Shown piece by piece: positions 36,988 through 44,790 of a DNA stretch of 64,000 nt. The notes under the pieces are model-generated. The model saw only the letters and a list, made by a program, of their open reading frames with translations. It was not told where the DNA came from and did no database searches. Position 1 is the stretch's first letter. Each line of letters opens with the position of its first letter. Origin of the DNA: Victivallales bacterium (GTDB lineage: Bacteria > Verrucomicrobiota > Lentisphaeria > Oligosphaerales > Oligosphaeraceae); NCBI GenBank assembly GCA_017535315.1, contig JAFXUD010000012.1, positions 1 to 64,000 on the forward strand. The letters are read 5' to 3'. Position numbers and translations under genes: made by a program.

Positions 36988-37111
36988 ACGAACGACGGGG
37001 GGCAGTGCCCCCCGAACCCCCTGCGGGGCTTTACGAACGACGGGGGGCATGTGCCCCCGAACCCCCTGCGGGGCTTTACGAGCGACGGGGGGCAGTGCCC
37101 CCCAAACCCCC
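36988..37111. repeat. 45-bp tandem repeat, nearly three units
   Basis: Units start at 36988, 37033 and 37078. Each reads acgaacgacggggggc followed by agtgccccccgaaccccc and tgcggggcttt, with the third cut short. Each unit contains two palindromes (GGGGGGC/GCCCCCC-type and CCCCTGCGGGG). It fills the gap between the dus stop and the DUF218 start. Confidence 0.9.
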
Positions 37112-37119
37112 GTGAAGAT

Positions 37120-38079
37120 TTAAGTCTTGCCTGAAATATCTTCCAGCAGTTGTTGGAATTCGGGAGTTTCTTCTCCGAACATAACGCGGGCGATTTTGAG
37201 GAGGAAGCCCTGGTCCTTGCGTCTGTGCCCCGAGGCTTCGCCGATGCGGTTCAGCAAGGCCAGGCGTTGTTCAGTGGAGAGCGTTGCGCAGGGGTTGCCT
37301 GCGCAGGCGGCAGCGATTTCCTGGAGCAGGGCAGGGTTCTTCAGGAGGCCGCGCGCAGGGGCGACCCCATCGACATGCGCTTCTTCAGCCATTCTCTGTG
37401 CGTCCTCAACGGAGAAGAGGTCCCCACTGCCGATGAAAGGGATGCCAGGCAGGAGGGCGTGCATTTGGGCGAGGCGAGAGTAGGGGGCTTCCACGGGTTT
37501 GTAGAGTTCGCGAACTGTTCGAAAATGGCATGTCACCATATCGGGGGCGGCCTCGCGGAGGACGGCGGCGATGTCGGGGATCTCGTCTGCGCCATAGAAA
37601 CCGCAGCGTATCTTCACGCTGATGGCGTGCGTTCCGCAGGCGGCTTTCATCTTGGTGAGAGCCTCGACCATCCAGTCAGGTTCGGTAAGGCAGTAACCGC
37701 CACTGTGACTGCCTAGGACTGTTGCGCTAGGGCAGGCGCAGTTCAGATCCACGCAGACGGCGCCGATTTCGTGGAGCCTTCGGGCGGTTTCCGCGAGATA
37801 ATCGGGGTAGATGCCCATGATCTGCGCGATGACGGGCTTGCCTGTTGCCAGGTAGGGAGCCAGCTTTTCCCGCAGGCGCGCCCGTCTGGGTATCCCGTTG
37901 GAGATGCGGATAAAGGGGGTGAACCAGGAGAAGGCGAGGCCTGCGGCATCCAGCACGCTGACAAACGAGCCTTCCGTGACCCCGTCCATGGGGCCAGGAA
38001 GGATTCTGTTCGGCAGGGAGCGCCCATCGCGGAAAACGAGTGGTTGCAGCCATTCTGAGGGGAGGGTGTTCATGCCCAT
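37120..38079 (-). CDS. tRNA-dihydrouridine synthase family protein
   Basis: A 319-residue FMN-dependent TIM barrel. It shows ILPGPMDGVTEGSF at the N-terminus (FMN site), VDLNCACPSATV (catalytic Cys in the LNxxCP motif), VKIRCGFYG, CHFRT (the HxRT segment) and FIGSGDLFSVEDA. These reduce specific tRNA uridines. Which Dus subgroup is unclear because HFRT replaces the usual HGRT. Two in-frame ATGs at 38079 and 38073 could start it. Confidence 0.85.
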   Translation of the reverse strand: MGMNTLPSEWLQPLVFRDGRSLPNRILPGPMDGVTEGSFVSVLDAAGLAFSWFTPFIRISNGIPRRARLREKLAPYLATGKPVIAQIMGIYPDYLAETARRLHEIGAVCVDLNCACPSATVLGSHSGGYCLTEPDWMVEALTKMKAACGTHAISVKIRCGFYGADEIPDIAAVLREAAPDMVTCHFRTVRELYKPVEAPYSRLAQMHALLPGIPFIGSGDLFSVEDAQRMAEEAHVDGVAPARGLLKNPALLQEIAAACAGNPCATLSTEQRLALLNRIGEASGHRRKDQGFLLKIARVMFGEETPEFQQLLEDISGKT

Positions 38080-38159
38080 AATGTAATGCGTATTATGGGC
38101 AGTTCCAATTGGGAATACTGTTGATTTTTCCTAAAAAGCATTTATATTTTTTGCTAATA

Positions 38160-38240
38160 GGGACGGGAGAGACGGGAGGGACAGAGCTTTGAAGGATCGG
38201 GAGAGACAGGAGCGACAGAGCTTTGGAGAGACGGGACAGC
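38160..38240. repeat. Degenerate GGGACGGGAGA repeat tract
   Basis: Several imperfect units of gggacgggagagacggg and two copies of gacagagctttg(g)a lie in the 213-base gap between dus and the SDR gene. Composition matches the stem of the hairpin at 27236-27322. The remaining gap contains only AT-rich sequence and AAGGAG at 38281-38286 for the next gene. Confidence 0.7.
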
Positions 38241-38292
38241 CAGAGAAAACAGTCAAAAGCATTCGGCAACAAGCCAAATAAAAGGAGTGATA

Positions 38293-39312
38293 ATGAAGAA
38301 GCATGTTCTATTGATCGCGGGCGGCGGGACGCTAGGCGGCTATGCCTCCATGGAATTGTTGAAGCGCGGCTATGCGGTGGATGTGATCGCCTTGAACGAT
38401 TGCGTCTCCCTGAACCGCAATTTGACCTGGATACAAAAAAGCGTGGATGACGCCTTGCTTGCGGAGTTGTTCAAGGCGCGGCGCTACGACGCCATCGTCG
38501 ATTTCATCCACTACCGCGACCCCGAGGCCTACAAGCCTCGTTGCGAGATGCTGCTTGCCAATACGGACCAGTTGGTCTTTCTCTCCTCGTATCGTGTCTA
38601 TGCAGACGAGGAGCATCCCGTGCGGGAGAGTTCGCCGCAGCTGCTCAACGTGGTGAAAGACCCCTACTTCCTGGAGAACGAGAAATATGCCATTCCGAAG
38701 TCGCACAATGAAAACACGCTGCGTGCCTCGGGCAAGCGGAACTGGACCATCATCCGCCCGCTAATCTCCTTCTCGCACTTCCGTCTGGACATTGTGACGA
38801 CGGGTGCCTCCGAGCTGCTGATTCGCTCGCGCGAGCACAAGCCGATCCTGCTGCCAGAAAAGGCACGCGACTTGACGAGCGGCGTGGGCTGGTCAGGCAA
38901 CATCGGCAAGATGATTGCCGCGCTCATCGGCAATGAGAAGGCGCTTGGCGAGGCGTTCACCCTTGGCACAGGCGAGCAGAACACCTGGGGGCAGGTCGCC
39001 GACATGTATTCAGACCTCCTCGGTGCCACCTTCGCCTGGGTTCCCACGGAGGACTATCTGCAAAACGCCACTGACAACTCCTTCATGCAGCGCTGCGCCT
39101 TGCTCTACGACAGGCTCTTCGACCGTAGAATCGACACCACCAAGCTCTTCGCCACTACAGGTCTTTCCTTCTCGGACTTCACAAAGTGCTATGACGGTCT
39201 CGTCAACGAGCTGGCCTTCCTCTCCAACAACCCATCGTACACCACACGCTTCGACAACCCAGGCTTCCGTGCACGCGATGCCAAGGCGGATGCATATCTG
39301 GCAAGCCATTAA
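38293..39312 (+). CDS. NAD-dependent epimerase/dehydratase (extended SDR)
   Basis: A 339-residue Rossmann protein. It shows VLLIAGGGTLGGYAS (nucleotide loop), VFLSSYRVYADE (active-site Ser/Tyr region) and IPKSHNE, where YxxxK is replaced (Tyr of EKYAIPKSH sits four before Lys, giving YAIPK). It is an atypical SDR like those annotated as sugar epimerases in PVC bacteria. AAGGAG at 38281-38286 favours the ATG at 38293. It is followed 11 bases later by an uncharacterised gene, probably one operon. Confidence 0.8.
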   Translation: MKKHVLLIAGGGTLGGYASMELLKRGYAVDVIALNDCVSLNRNLTWIQKSVDDALLAELFKARRYDAIVDFIHYRDPEAYKPRCEMLLANTDQLVFLSSYRVYADEEHPVRESSPQLLNVVKDPYFLENEKYAIPKSHNENTLRASGKRNWTIIRPLISFSHFRLDIVTTGASELLIRSREHKPILLPEKARDLTSGVGWSGNIGKMIAALIGNEKALGEAFTLGTGEQNTWGQVADMYSDLLGATFAWVPTEDYLQNATDNSFMQRCALLYDRLFDRRIDTTKLFATTGLSFSDFTKCYDGLVNELAFLSNNPSYTTRFDNPGFRARDAKADAYLASH

Positions 39313-39323
39313 AGGAGATGCCC

Positions 39324-40133
39324 ATGACCACCGTGCAAGATACCTTCTGGATTTGGGGGCACGACGCAGGCTGCCACAACATCGCTTATCCCTGCATACC
39401 TGGCGTGAACAAGATGGGACCTGTGGAAGGGGCGCAGTATCTTGGCATCCCCAACTGCTGCCGCGTCGCTTTTGCAGGCAAGCCTGAGCCGCCATTCGAC
39501 GAGGAGACGGAGCGGCTGCGCTGGTTCAAGCAGGTGGTCTGGTCCATCGTGGGCGATGCCTCCTCCAAGCGCAACGACAACGGCGGCAACGACCTGGAAG
39601 AGGTGCTGCGGCAGGCTGCCAAGTTCCCGTATGTCACGGGGGGCATCATGGATGACTTTTTTCGCCCCAAGACGAAGGACGCCCGCATGAGCGTGGAAGA
39701 ACTTGCGGTAGTCGCCGACAGGCTTCATTCCGCACCGCGTCCGCTCTCCCTGTGGGTAGTCTATTACGCGATGCTTTTCGACATCGACTACAGCCGCTGG
39801 CTTGAACTGGTCGATGTCGTCACCTTCTGGTCGTGGACAAGCAGGCATCTGGCGGAGGCGGAGACGAACCTGAACCGCATCGTTGATATGACGCCAGGGA
39901 AGAAGCACTACGCGGGATGCTATCTTTTCAACTATGGCGAGCACAAGGAGATGTCGCCCGAAGAGATGCAGACACAGTTGGACTTGTATTTGAAGCTGCT
40001 GCGCCAGAAGAGGATTGACGGCGTAATCGTCTGCTCCAACACCGTTGCGGATTCAGGCGTGAAGGCCGTGGATGTCTTCCGCAGCTGGATGAAGGAGCAC
40101 GGCAGGGAAAGTCTAGAGCTCTGTTTCAATTGA
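39324..40133 (+). CDS. Uncharacterised conserved protein, possibly TIM-barrel
   Basis: A 269-residue cytosolic protein I do not recognise. The ATG at 39324 has AAAGGAG with 6-base spacing; the ATG at 39318 is too close to it. Visible features are a WIWGHDAG start, GGIMDDFF near residue 115, VDVVTFWSWTSRHL and YLFNYGEHKEM, a strand-helix pattern like a TIM barrel with acidic positions. The last residues (ELCFN) and the stop codon are encoded by the left inverted repeat of a MITE-like element, so the original C-terminus may have been altered by insertion. It is probably co-transcribed with the SDR gene. Confidence 0.65.
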   Translation: MTTVQDTFWIWGHDAGCHNIAYPCIPGVNKMGPVEGAQYLGIPNCCRVAFAGKPEPPFDEETERLRWFKQVVWSIVGDASSKRNDNGGNDLEEVLRQAAKFPYVTGGIMDDFFRPKTKDARMSVEELAVVADRLHSAPRPLSLWVVYYAMLFDIDYSRWLELVDVVTFWSWTSRHLAEAETNLNRIVDMTPGKKHYAGCYLFNYGEHKEMSPEEMQTQLDLYLKLLRQKRIDGVIVCSNTVADSGVKAVDVFRSWMKEHGRESLELCFN

Positions 40134-40274
40134 AAACCAACATAGCCGCGCATTTTTCGGCTGTTTCCTTGTGAGTTGCTTCTTACATAGGAAACTATGC
40201 GCGGCGCAACTCGCAAACAAACCTCTCGAAAACTTCATCAGCTCTGTTTGGTTTCAATTGAAACAGAGCTCTAG
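40113..40274. mobile_element. MITE-like element with 23-bp perfect terminal inverted repeats
   Basis: CTAGAGCTCTG continuing to TTTCAATTGAAA (40113-40135) is exactly mirrored at 40252-40274. TA dinucleotides near each tip (40114-40115, 40272-40273) fit a TA target duplication as in IS630/Tc1-mariner-related MITEs. Inside, GTTTCCT (40163-40169) pairs with AGGAAAC (40189-40195), GAGTTGC (40173-40179) with GCAACTC (40206-40212) and GCCGCGCA (40145-40152) with TGCGCGGC (40198-40205). The first two pairs interlock like a pseudoknot. No reading frame of its own. Confidence 0.8.
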
Positions 40275-40280
40275 TTTGAC

Positions 40281-41102
40281 ATGTTTACCATCAACCCGAC
40301 ACACAGGGAGCAGTCCTTCGGCACACTTGCACCCAATTCCACCATTGTTTTCTTCAACGGGAAAAGCGCCTTGATGACGGCGGATGGCTCGCGGCTTCCC
40401 ACGTCTGCCGAACTGGCAGGTGTATTGGATGCGGGAACCACGATGATGTTTGCAGGCACGATGGACGGTGCTGAATGCTGGGGGGCGCGGATGCCGCAGG
40501 AATTTGTCCTGCCGCAGGGATTTGAGTTGATTGAGAGCCGTTTGGCGTTTGTCCACCCCAACCCCGACATCGGTTATGCCATCAGCCGTTGCCGTGAATT
40601 CATCAGTTGGCGCAACGGCCATCGCCTGTGCGGTGCCTGCGGTGCCAAGACCTCGTTTGCGACGAACGATTTGGCGATTGTCTGCCCCGCCTGCGGCATG
40701 ATGTACTATCCGCAGATTGCGCCAGCGGTCATCACGATGATAACGCGGAACAATGGCAAGGAGATTCTTTTGGCGCACAACAAGCGTTTTACAACTCCCT
40801 CCTTTAGTCTGATAGCGGGCTTTGTGGAATCGGGCGAGAGCCTGGAGCAGGCGGTGGCACGCGAGATATTGGAGGAGACTGGCGTCACCGTGAAGAACAT
40901 CCGCTATCTTTCCAGCCAGCCATGGCCCTTTCCAAACAGCCTGATGCTGGGTTTCATGGCGGAGTACGATTCAGGCGAGGCCTACCCGCAGGACGGCGAA
41001 CTTTCCGAGATGGGCTGGTATTCCAAGGAGAACCTTCCCATGATTCCCTCGCGTGGCAGCATCGCCCGCAAAATCATCGACGAGTATTTCGGACTGGCGT
41101 AG
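40281..41102 (+). CDS. nudC: NADH pyrophosphatase (NudC-type Nudix hydrolase)
   Basis: A 273-residue enzyme cleaving NADH or NAD-capped RNA. A four-cysteine zinc ribbon (CGACG ... CPACG) precedes the Nudix box GFVESGESLEQAVAREILEE, and SQPWPFPNSLM is the NudC-specific array. The start codon lies 6 bases after the right end of the MITE-like element. No normal Shine-Dalgarno is present, so expression must use signals within or across the element. Confidence 0.93.
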   Translation: MFTINPTHREQSFGTLAPNSTIVFFNGKSALMTADGSRLPTSAELAGVLDAGTTMMFAGTMDGAECWGARMPQEFVLPQGFELIESRLAFVHPNPDIGYAISRCREFISWRNGHRLCGACGAKTSFATNDLAIVCPACGMMYYPQIAPAVITMITRNNGKEILLAHNKRFTTPSFSLIAGFVESGESLEQAVAREILEETGVTVKNIRYLSSQPWPFPNSLMLGFMAEYDSGEAYPQDGELSEMGWYSKENLPMIPSRGSIARKIIDEYFGLA

Positions 41103-41142
41103 TTGTGGTATAAGTGACCTGAACGACGCAAAGGGCATATAC

Positions 41143-41172
41143 AAAAAAGGCCAGGAGGCAAGCCTCCTGGCC
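41143..41172 (-). terminator. Terminator of the minus-strand epimerase gene
   Basis: A 10-bp perfect stem (41149-41158 with 41163-41172, 4-nt loop) preceded on the plus strand by A6 (41143-41148), which reads as U6 after the stem on the minus strand. It ends the long minus-strand run and may act in both directions between convergent genes. Confidence 0.85.
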
Positions 41173-41201
41173 GAAATGTATTTTAGGATTGGTGGGTACG
41201 G

Positions 41202-42176
41202 CTAAAGGTTTTCCCTGTACCACTGGATGGCTTCGGCTAGGCCGCGTGCGAAGTCGTAGTCGGGGGTATAGCCAAGCAAAAGTCTTGCTTTGGAGATATC
41301 AGCATTGGAATGCTTGATGTCGCCTTTGCGATCTGGACCGAAAATAGGTTCAATGGAGACGCCCAGCGCTTTGGTCAGGCTGTGGTAGATGTCGATGAGG
41401 TACTCGCGGCCGCCGTAGGCGATGTTGAACGCCTCGCCGTCTGCTTCAGCAGATGCCAGGCATCCCTTCAGGTTTGCTTCAATGACGTTTTCTATGTAGG
41501 TGAAATCGCGGCTCTGTCTGCCGTCGCCATTGATGGTGGGGCGTTCCCCCTTCAATAGCTGGCGGATGAACTTCGGGATGACGGCTGCATACGCGCCATC
41601 GGGGTTTTGCCTGCGTCCAAAGACGTTGAAATAGCGCAGACCTATGGTCGGCAGTCCGTAGTGGCGCGTGTATTGCTTCGCCCACTCCTCGTCGCAACGT
41701 TTGGTAAGGGCATATGGGGAGAGCAGGTTGCCTTCGCGTCCCTCGGTTTTGGGGAGGTTGGGCTCGTCCCCATAGACGGACGAACTGGAGGCATAGACAA
41801 ACTTTTTCACGCCCTTCTGGCGTGCCGCCTCCATCATATTCAGCGTGCCTTGGATGTTATTGGCGCAATAGAAAAGCGGCATCTCGATGGAACGGGGAAC
41901 GCTTCCCCAGGCGGCCTGATTCAGCACGTAATCGACCCCCTCGCAGGCCGCTATGCAAGTCTTCAACTCCTTGATGTCGCCTTTTACGAACTCGTAGTTG
42001 GGATTGCCAGCGAATAGATCGACGTTCTTCTGGAAGCCCGTTGAAAGGTCGTCCAGGCATCGCACCCTGTAGCCGAGCTTGAGAATAGCTTCACAGAGGT
42101 TCGAACCGATGAAGCCAGCTCCGCCCGTGACAAGAAATCGGCTGCCATCTGGAAAAACTAAATGCTTATAGCCCAT
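41202..42176 (-). CDS. UDP-N-acetylglucosamine 4-epimerase-like SDR (WbpP type)
   Basis: A 324-residue extended SDR. I chose the ATG at 42176 (MGYKHL) because the WbpP-like N-terminus begins here; the frame runs 32 codons further into the end of the fumarase gene. It shows FLVTGGAGFIGSN (NAD loop), CLDDLSTGFQKN, SSSSVYGDEP and YALTKR (Tyr and Lys active-site pair). It interconverts UDP-HexNAc epimers for surface polysaccharide. No clear ribosome site. It is the last gene of the minus-strand organic-acid run but functionally belongs with glycan genes. Confidence 0.86.
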   Translation of the reverse strand: MGYKHLVFPDGSRFLVTGGAGFIGSNLCEAILKLGYRVRCLDDLSTGFQKNVDLFAGNPNYEFVKGDIKELKTCIAACEGVDYVLNQAAWGSVPRSIEMPLFYCANNIQGTLNMMEAARQKGVKKFVYASSSSVYGDEPNLPKTEGREGNLLSPYALTKRCDEEWAKQYTRHYGLPTIGLRYFNVFGRRQNPDGAYAAVIPKFIRQLLKGERPTINGDGRQSRDFTYIENVIEANLKGCLASAEADGEAFNIAYGGREYLIDIYHSLTKALGVSIEPIFGPDRKGDIKHSNADISKARLLLGYTPDYDFARGLAEAIQWYRENL

Positions 42177-42198
42177 TTTTTGAAGAATTACAAATGGT

Positions 42199-43050
42199 TC
42201 AGCACAATTCCACCGAAGCGATTCTTGGTTCGAAGCAGCAGGTGGGGCGGACGCAGACGATGCGGACTCCACTGGCCCTCTGTGGGCCGACTTTCAAGAA
42301 GGTGGCGATGACGCTTGTATTTCCACCCAGGCCAAGCGGACCGATGTTTGCCTCATTGACGCGGCGAGTGATCTCCTGCTCCATTTCAGATTGGACATCA
42401 TATTTACCATCAACCTGTGCTTGAAGCATCATGGATGTTGCCTCGAAATGGCTGCGGCCAATTCCAACAGCCAGTGTGCAAGGGGAGCATCCAAGCTGCG
42501 TCACGCCCTCTTTTGCCCAGTTGACGATTTCGTCCAGCACAACCTGCGTATTATGCTTGTGGAAGACCCTGTAGGTTTTCGCCCTGATGGCGGGGCCGCC
42601 GCCAAACATCAGGATGTGCAGACGAAGAAGATTCTCGGCACATGGTCTAAGCAGTATAGGTGCAGGCTCCACGCCAGCTGAGTCGGGATTCAGGCCGCCA
42701 CTCTGGTCAATCCTGTGGCTGTCATCGCCCATGATACCCATTGGACGGCCTGGGAGTTTTCGTAGTCCCTGCCTAACACCCTCCTTGATTTCGTCAAGCA
42801 TCCGTCCCGTGACGGCACAGTCAGGCCCGACTTCAAGCACGAGATGGGGTATGCCTGTGTCATCGCAAAGCGGACTGAGGTTCTTTTCCGCCGCTTCCAC
42901 GTTGGCAAGGACGGTTTCCAGCACCCATTTGGCTTTTTCGTTCTGTTCCCTGGCTATTGCGCGTCTGTATGCCTCTTTTTTGTCCTCCCGAAAGGTTGAA
43001 CCAGCCTTCACGAGAGTGTCTCTCACGAGACTCACAATATCATTTTTCAT
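42199..43050 (-). CDS. Class I fumarase/tartrate dehydratase-type alpha subunit
   Basis: A 283-residue Fe-S hydro-lyase subunit. The ATG at 43050 has GGAGG 7 bases upstream. Cluster cysteines are likely in PLCDDTGIP, the CAENLL segment and LGCSPCT. LAVGIGRSHFEATSMM is family-typical. The two-subunit class I fold catalyses reversible hydration of fumarate, tartrate, mesaconate-like or related acids with a [4Fe-4S] cluster. It overlaps the beta-subunit gene by 11 bases. Substrate is uncertain; the MmgE/PrpD-rich context suggests a specialised dicarboxylate rather than TCA fumarate. Confidence 0.85.
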   Translation of the reverse strand: MKNDIVSLVRDTLVKAGSTFREDKKEAYRRAIAREQNEKAKWVLETVLANVEAAEKNLSPLCDDTGIPHLVLEVGPDCAVTGRMLDEIKEGVRQGLRKLPGRPMGIMGDDSHRIDQSGGLNPDSAGVEPAPILLRPCAENLLRLHILMFGGGPAIRAKTYRVFHKHNTQVVLDEIVNWAKEGVTQLGCSPCTLAVGIGRSHFEATSMMLQAQVDGKYDVQSEMEQEITRRVNEANIGPLGLGGNTSVIATFLKVGPQRASGVRIVCVRPTCCFEPRIASVELC

Positions 43051-43549
43051 AGATGCTCCTCCCGTGTGCGGCACCGATAATGGCGGGGTATTTATCGACT
43101 TTTATCAAGTGCAGGGCCTCCATACCCAGTTCAGGGAAGGCGACCACCCGTTCTTCGCTTGTCTTGGAGCCGAGCAGTGCGGTAACAGGGGGAATCACGG
43201 CATAGACAGCGTTGTACTTGTCCAGGGCGGCTATGGTTTCGGGGTGAAGCTCTCCCTTTCCCAGGTGGAGCTTGATGCCAGCCTTGCTCAGTGGTTCTAT
43301 GGAGCTTTCGATCTCCAGCTTGTTGGAGCTGGTCGGTCCAACCCCAGCAGGGCTGACGGCCGTGTGGAAGATGACCTGGCCATGCAGGTCAACGCCAAGC
43401 TTGTCCACGGTTCCCTCTTCGATCATCTTCAGCACCTTTGGAAGGACCGCATCCCGCCCGCAGAGGATGAATCCGCTGATTTCAACGGTGTCTCCGACCT
43501 GCAAGGCAGCGGCAGCCTCCTCGCTGATCGGTGTCGTAAGTTCTATCAT
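43040..43549 (-). CDS. Class I fumarase/tartrate dehydratase-type beta subunit
   Basis: A 169-residue partner of the alpha subunit, with TPISEEAAAALQVGDTVEISG, ILCGRDAVLPK, FHTAVSPAGVGPTSSNK and GKGELHPET matching FumA C-terminal and TtdB-type domains. The gene lies immediately upstream of and overlaps alpha, so the order is beta-alpha. A short palindrome separates it from the C-C lyase gene. Confidence 0.87.
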   Translation of the reverse strand: MIELTTPISEEAAAALQVGDTVEISGFILCGRDAVLPKVLKMIEEGTVDKLGVDLHGQVIFHTAVSPAGVGPTSSNKLEIESSIEPLSKAGIKLHLGKGELHPETIAALDKYNAVYAVIPPVTALLGSKTSEERVVAFPELGMEALHLIKVDKYPAIIGAAHGRSIYEK

Positions 43550-43570
43550 TTATGCACCTCTTCTGTCTTT

Positions 43571-43616
43571 ATTATCTGCGCGCTTTGTGCGCAGCGGCAT
43601 TGTGCGCAGCGATAAT
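43571..43616. repeat. Small palindromic element
   Basis: ATTATC (43571-43576) and GATAAT (43611-43616) bracket two copies of TTGTGCGCAGCG with CTGCGC/GCGCAG self-complementary cores. The right edge is one base from the stop codon of the minus-strand C-C lyase gene, so in mRNA it forms a hairpin right after that stop. Confidence 0.65.
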
Positions 43617-43617
43617 A

Positions 43618-44769
43618 TTAGCCTTGTTCGTTTACGGCGAAAAGTTTCACGTAGCCGCTTTCGTTTTTAATAACGCCATAGGCCCTGGCCCTGTTGACTA
43701 TCTTCTTCGCCCAGTTAGTATGGGGTCTGATTTCGTTCATCTTGTTGCCGCCAGAACCTTTGACCACGCCGCCAGAAGTGCCTAGAATCTGACAGGCATC
43801 GTCATATTCTTCCTTGGTAACTGCCATCAGTGCATTGACGAATTTGACATGGGTGGGGTGGATGACTGTGCGTCCCACAAAGCCGTTAGCCTTGTCGAGC
43901 AGGACTTCGCGCAAAAGACCATCGATTTCACCATTCACGAGCGGTTGGCGGCGCATCAGATAGTCTTCAATACCATAGTGCTGAAGATCCTCGAACATCA
44001 GTTCCTTGGGAGCCCTAAAATATTCCCAGACGGGACCCGAAATCACATAGTCGTTGTTTCGTCCGCAAACGTTGATGATGTCAGACATACACTCACGAAC
44101 GGTCATGATGTCATACAAAGAGTAATCGACGCCACGACGCACGCCAAACACGGAGCTGAAGTCCGTGCCGCCGACACGCACCTGCAGCACAAGTGGCTTG
44201 TACTTGTCAAGGATCCTCTTGATGCTCATAAGCTGCTCAATACGGCTCTCCTTGTAGGCGACCTCTGGATCCTCGATGATGGGCATGCCATAGAGTATTT
44301 CCCCGAACTTGTCATTTAGGTCCTGGAGATAGGCGTAATACTCATAACCGTTGCCACCGTTGAACTTCGGGAAATTGATGCCGCAGAGGGAGCGTATCTC
44401 CTGCTTTGTCAGCTTGTCACCGAACTCCTTGAACTGCTTTAAATTGCGTATGCGCACAAAAATCAGCGGGACAAAGTCGGGGTTCAGCTTGCCGCTATCG
44501 ACCGCCTCGGTGACGGTCGCCAGAAGGTGATGGACATTCTCCATTGCCTCTGGCAGTCTTTCTTCGGGGCATGCATCCTCGAAGCAGAGCACCATGGTAG
44601 TCAAGGCAGGCATGGCATGTTCAAGAATCTTCGGCGTGAAGTCCTTGTATCCAGGCATGTACATGGTAGCACCAAGGCAATATTGCAGAAGCTCGCGGTC
44701 AGTGTGCTTGTCGAAATGCTCAGGCTCGACCACGAACTTGAAATCAGGGTTGTACAGATGATGTCTCAT
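43618..44769 (-). CDS. HpcH/HpaI or citrate-lyase-beta-like C-C bond lyase
   Basis: A 383-residue protein resembling the C-C-bond-lyase TIM-barrel family (PEP/pyruvate superfamily). It shows LGATMYMPGYKDF near the start, TTMVLCFEDACPEE with acidic metal ligands, PLIFVRIRNLKQF with the Arg that binds the carboxylate, YGMPIIEDPEVAY and GRTVIHPTHVKFVNAL, the Gly/His-Pro segment of citrate-lyase-beta-like enzymes. Relatives cleave citryl-CoA, malyl-CoA or other hydroxy-acids in reversible aldol reactions; some occur in tellurite-type gene sets. Here it neighbours dehydratases and a TRAP permease, favouring catabolism of an organic acid. Confidence 0.75.
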   Translation of the reverse strand: MRHHLYNPDFKFVVEPEHFDKHTDRELLQYCLGATMYMPGYKDFTPKILEHAMPALTTMVLCFEDACPEERLPEAMENVHHLLATVTEAVDSGKLNPDFVPLIFVRIRNLKQFKEFGDKLTKQEIRSLCGINFPKFNGGNGYEYYAYLQDLNDKFGEILYGMPIIEDPEVAYKESRIEQLMSIKRILDKYKPLVLQVRVGGTDFSSVFGVRRGVDYSLYDIMTVRECMSDIINVCGRNNDYVISGPVWEYFRAPKELMFEDLQHYGIEDYLMRRQPLVNGEIDGLLREVLLDKANGFVGRTVIHPTHVKFVNALMAVTKEEYDDACQILGTSGGVVKGSGGNKMNEIRPHTNWAKKIVNRARAYGVIKNESGYVKLFAVNEQG

Positions 44770-44790
44770 GGTGAAAACTATTTCCTTTAC

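Noticed and set aside
36988-37111. CRISPR array
   Set aside because: The units are 45 bp, contiguous and palindromic, with no unique spacers, and no cas genes are present.
28676-41102. Replication terminus suggested by converging gene directions near 28.6 kb
   Set aside because: Genes are mostly plus before and minus after, but the plus-strand genes at 38.3-41.1 kb break the pattern, and no dif-like site could be recognised by eye.
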